The position numbers and the translations under genes were made by a program. From the NCBI GenBank assembly GCA_900548465.1, contig URKY01000013.1:1-52316 (forward strand): a stretch of 52,316 nucleotides of DNA, given 5' to 3'. Positions 50,753 to 52,316 of this stretch are shown piece after piece (positions within the stretch are counted from its first letter, which is position 1; the number at the start of each line of letters is the position of its first letter). The notes beneath the pieces were generated by a model that did no database searches, was not told where the DNA came from, and saw only the letters and a program-made list of their open reading frames with translations. Source of the stretch: an uncultured Eubacterium sp. Lineage in GTDB: Bacteria > Bacillota > Clostridia > Lachnospirales > Lachnospiraceae.

Positions 50753-51724
50753 ATGAAACCAAAACTGTATATAGTAATCCCTTGTTATAACGAAGAGGAA
50801 GTTCTTCCTATAACAAAGAACCTATTTTTAAACAAATTAAAAGAACTTATATCTAAAGAAAAAATTAGCGATTCCAGTAGAATATTATTTGTAAATGACG
50901 GAAGTAAAGATTCTACATGGGATATAATCAAAAAATTGTCATCCGAAGATGAGCACTTTATTGGTATTACTCAAAGCAGAAACCGAGGTCATCAGAACGC
51001 TGTTCTTGCCGGTTTAATGGAAGTCAAGGATAAATGTGATATTACAATATCCATCGATTGTGATGGTCAGGATGATATTAACGCCATGAATGAAATGGTT
51101 GATGAATATTTAAACGGTTGTGAAATCGTTTATGGTGTCCGTTCAAAACGAGATACTGATACATTCTTTAAGAGAGCCACTGCTGAAGGCTTTTATAAAT
51201 TCCTAAACTTTATGGGAGCAGAGGTTGTTTATAATCACGCAGATTACAGACTTGTAAGCAGCAGGGTTCTTCAGGAATTTTCTAATTTTAAGGAAGTTAA
51301 TTTATTCTTAAGAGGAATGTTCCCGCTTGTTGGTTTTAAGAGTACTTCAGTATATTACGAAAGAAACGAACGTATTGCCGGTGAGAGCCATTACCCATTG
51401 AAGAAAATGCTTGCACTTGCTTTTGATGGAATTACAAGCTTAAGCATAAAACCAATCAGAATGATAACCAGCTTTGGTTTTATCGTTGCTCTTGTAAGTT
51501 TTATATTTATTATTGTTTCAATAATTCAGAAGTTCCTTGGAACTACAGTTGCCGGCTGGACAAGTACCATTGCCGTTATTTGTTTTGTAAGTGGTGTTCA
51601 GCTTCTATGTATGGGTGTTCTCGGTGAATACATAGGAAAGATTTACATGGAAGTTAAACACAGACCACGATATATTATTAGTGAAAGAACAGAAAATTTT
51701 TCAGATGATACTAAAGAGAACTAG
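50753..51724 (+). CDS. Polyprenyl-phosphate glycosyltransferase, GtrB-like GT2
   Basis: The 323-residue protein has a GT-A domain (LYIVIPCYNEEEVLPITKNL, VNDGSKDSTWDII, SRNRGHQNAVLAGLMEVKD, ISIDCDGQDDINAM with D-x-D) and two C-terminal membrane helices, then ISERTENF. This is the GtrB/YkcC build, which charges undecaprenyl phosphate with a sugar. It is the third such enzyme in 9 kb and faces the GT-C gene across a shared promoter region. A decorated terminator follows directly. Confidence 0.93.
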   Translation: MKPKLYIVIPCYNEEEVLPITKNLFLNKLKELISKEKISDSSRILFVNDGSKDSTWDIIKKLSSEDEHFIGITQSRNRGHQNAVLAGLMEVKDKCDITISIDCDGQDDINAMNEMVDEYLNGCEIVYGVRSKRDTDTFFKRATAEGFYKFLNFMGAEVVYNHADYRLVSSRVLQEFSNFKEVNLFLRGMFPLVGFKSTSVYYERNERIAGESHYPLKKMLALAFDGITSLSIKPIRMITSFGFIVALVSFIFIIVSIIQKFLGTTVAGWTSTIAVICFVSGVQLLCMGVLGEYIGKIYMEVKHRPRYIISERTENFSDDTKEN

Positions 51725-51815
51725 AAAAAATGTTGCCTTTCTAAGATTGGTATTCATTCCCTTCCCCGGGTCTCCGGAGAGAGGATGAATTGCTTATGTT
51801 GAGGCAACATTTTTT
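51725..51815 (+). terminator. Terminator with a 63-base structured insert in its loop
   Basis: AAAAAATGTTGCCT (51725-51738) and AGGCAACATTTTTT (51802-51815) form a perfect 14-pair terminator stem. Instead of a short loop they enclose 63 bases with an inner hairpin (51752-51790): ATTCAT/ATGAAT, CC/GG, TTC/GAG and CCGG/CCGG separated by single mismatches. Confidence 0.8.
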
Positions 51816-51844
51816 ATGTTTTAACTTGGTTTTGTTGCTTTTTT

Positions 51845-52075
51845 TGCTTTCTGGCTTCTAATTTCTCGCAGGGAGCTCTTTATTGCCGCATAGCTTGTTA
51901 TTTTCCTGCTTTCTTGTTGCTTTCTGGCTTCGAATTTACTCGCTGAGAGCCCATTATTACCACACAGCTTCTTATTTTTCTTGCTTTCCTGTTGCTTTCT
52001 GCCTTCAAATTTGTCTACGTAAAACCCATTTTTGCCACACGAATTGCTATTTTCTTACTTTCCTTTTGCTTTTAA
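51845..52075. repeat. Degenerate 73-75-bp direct repeats
   Basis: TGCTTTCTGGCTTC and variants recur at 51845, 51918, 51993 and (short form TGCTTTTAAGC) 52067, giving spacings of 73, 75 and 74. Within each unit TTTATTGCCGCATAGC / ATTATTACCACACAGC / TTTTTGCCACACGAA also align. Identity is moderate. The frames are not maintained, so it is not coding. It bears no clear similarity to the array at 36234. Confidence 0.7.
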
Positions 52076-52081
52076 GCTAAA

Positions 52082-52140
52082 TAACGGGCTTCACGATATT
52101 CCCCCGTCTATCTGACCGGGGCGTATCATAATGCCCGCTA
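52082..52140. other. Compact structured element with three stacked stems
   Basis: ACGGGC-type outer stem (CGGGC 52085-52089 with GCCCG 52133-52137), GATA/TATC (52095-52098 with 52124-52127), CCCC/GGGG (52101-52104 with 52118-52121), GTC/GAC (52106-52108 with 52114-52116) and loop TATCT. The internal loops are short and symmetric. It lies about 20 bases past the stop of the Big_2 gene on the minus strand. No T-run follows on either strand. Confidence 0.65.
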
Positions 52141-52161
52141 CTTTTCTAATGTTATATATCT

Positions 52162-52316
52162 TTATTTAACTGTAACTTTCACTTGTTTGTACACACCATT
52201 CTGTGCATAAACATAAACTGAACATGTGCCTTTCTTCTTAGCTGTAATTATACCTTTCTTAGATACAACAGCCACATCCTGATTATCTGATTCGAAGGCT
52301 ATCTTTCTATGTTTCT
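52162..52316 (-). CDS. C-terminus of a Big_2 (Ig-like) domain surface protein, cut by the window end
   Basis: The minus strand from 52314 to the TAA at 52162 encodes 50 residues: FESDNQDVAVVSKKGIITAK, KKGTCSVYVYAQNG, and VYKQVKVTVK at the end. This is the second half of a bacterial Ig-like group 2 domain (S-x-N-x-x-VA-V-S-x-x-G-x-I-TA-x-x-K-G). Such domains occur in secreted and surface proteins and adhesins. There is no cell-wall sorting signal after the domain, so if it is surface-bound the anchor is elsewhere. The start and the rest of the gene lie beyond the window. Confidence 0.85.
   Translation of the reverse strand, partial: KHRKIAFESDNQDVAVVSKKGIITAKKKGTCSVYVYAQNGVYKQVKVTVK

Noticed and set aside
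51883..52080. 65-codon plus-strand frame in the terminal repeats
   Set aside because: Cys/Phe/Leu-rich translation of a repeat with shifting period; no start signal.

Overview
The window is low-GC, Gram-positive DNA. Gene order and content point to the Clostridia, most likely a gut Lachnospiraceae (inferred from a Spo0A homologue, an 8Fe-8S mini-ferredoxin, a TSCPD-family protein, a gdpP-rplI-dnaB order and low-GC codon use). No tRNA, rRNA or CRISPR array was seen.

Layout. 1-2880 is a decayed accessory patch: an IS110-type transposase remnant fused into an internally deleted serine recombinase, a KilA-N protein, a stranded C-terminal piece of a Vsr-like endonuclease and a small orphan gene. 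2960-20800 is mostly housekeeping: rlmD-yhaM (-), mutS2 (+), a two-component pair (+), spo0A (-), an XRE/S24-like regulator, a mini-ferredoxin, gdpP-rplI-dnaB-(element)-merR-like (-), pgi, a membrane protein, mtnN and a TSCPD protein. 21.1-33.4 kb is one long minus-strand operon for a glycerol-phosphate-containing surface polymer: a polyprenyl-phosphate sugar transferase, glycosyltransferases, four CDP-glycerol glycerophosphotransferase modules (three fused to glycosyltransferases), TagD and a TagGH-type ABC exporter. Divergent from it lie an LCP-family ligase and murG. 36.6-41.7 kb holds a small membrane protein, HIT and rhomboid genes and a LysR gene with an SsuABC-type importer. 41.9-51.7 kb looks like a polymer-decoration cluster: three polyprenyl-phosphate-type GT2 enzymes, two multi-membrane GT-C-like proteins, DUF2304, DUF5662 and a fifth glycerophosphotransferase. 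The window ends in the C-terminus of a Big_2 surface protein.

How the genes fit together (inference): the sugar transferase primes the lipid carrier, GT2/GT4 and glycerophosphotransferase domains build a sugar/glycerol-phosphate chain from CDP-glycerol made by TagD, TagGH flips it, the LCP enzyme attaches it to peptidoglycan, and the GtrB-like/GT-C proteins decorate it outside the membrane.

The most unusual signal is non-coding. Two copies of a 125-nt core, about four-fifths identical and with five compensatory base-pair changes, sit in the apical loop of very long hairpins (10035-10247 and 13152-13431). The hairpin arms are unrelated in sequence between loci, yet each is self-complementary. 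One of these arms supplies the last codons and stop of dnaB. A covarying 73-bp tandem hairpin array after murG, and a terminator with a structured insert at 51.7 kb, suggest terminator hairpins are recurrent sites of such elaboration in this genome.
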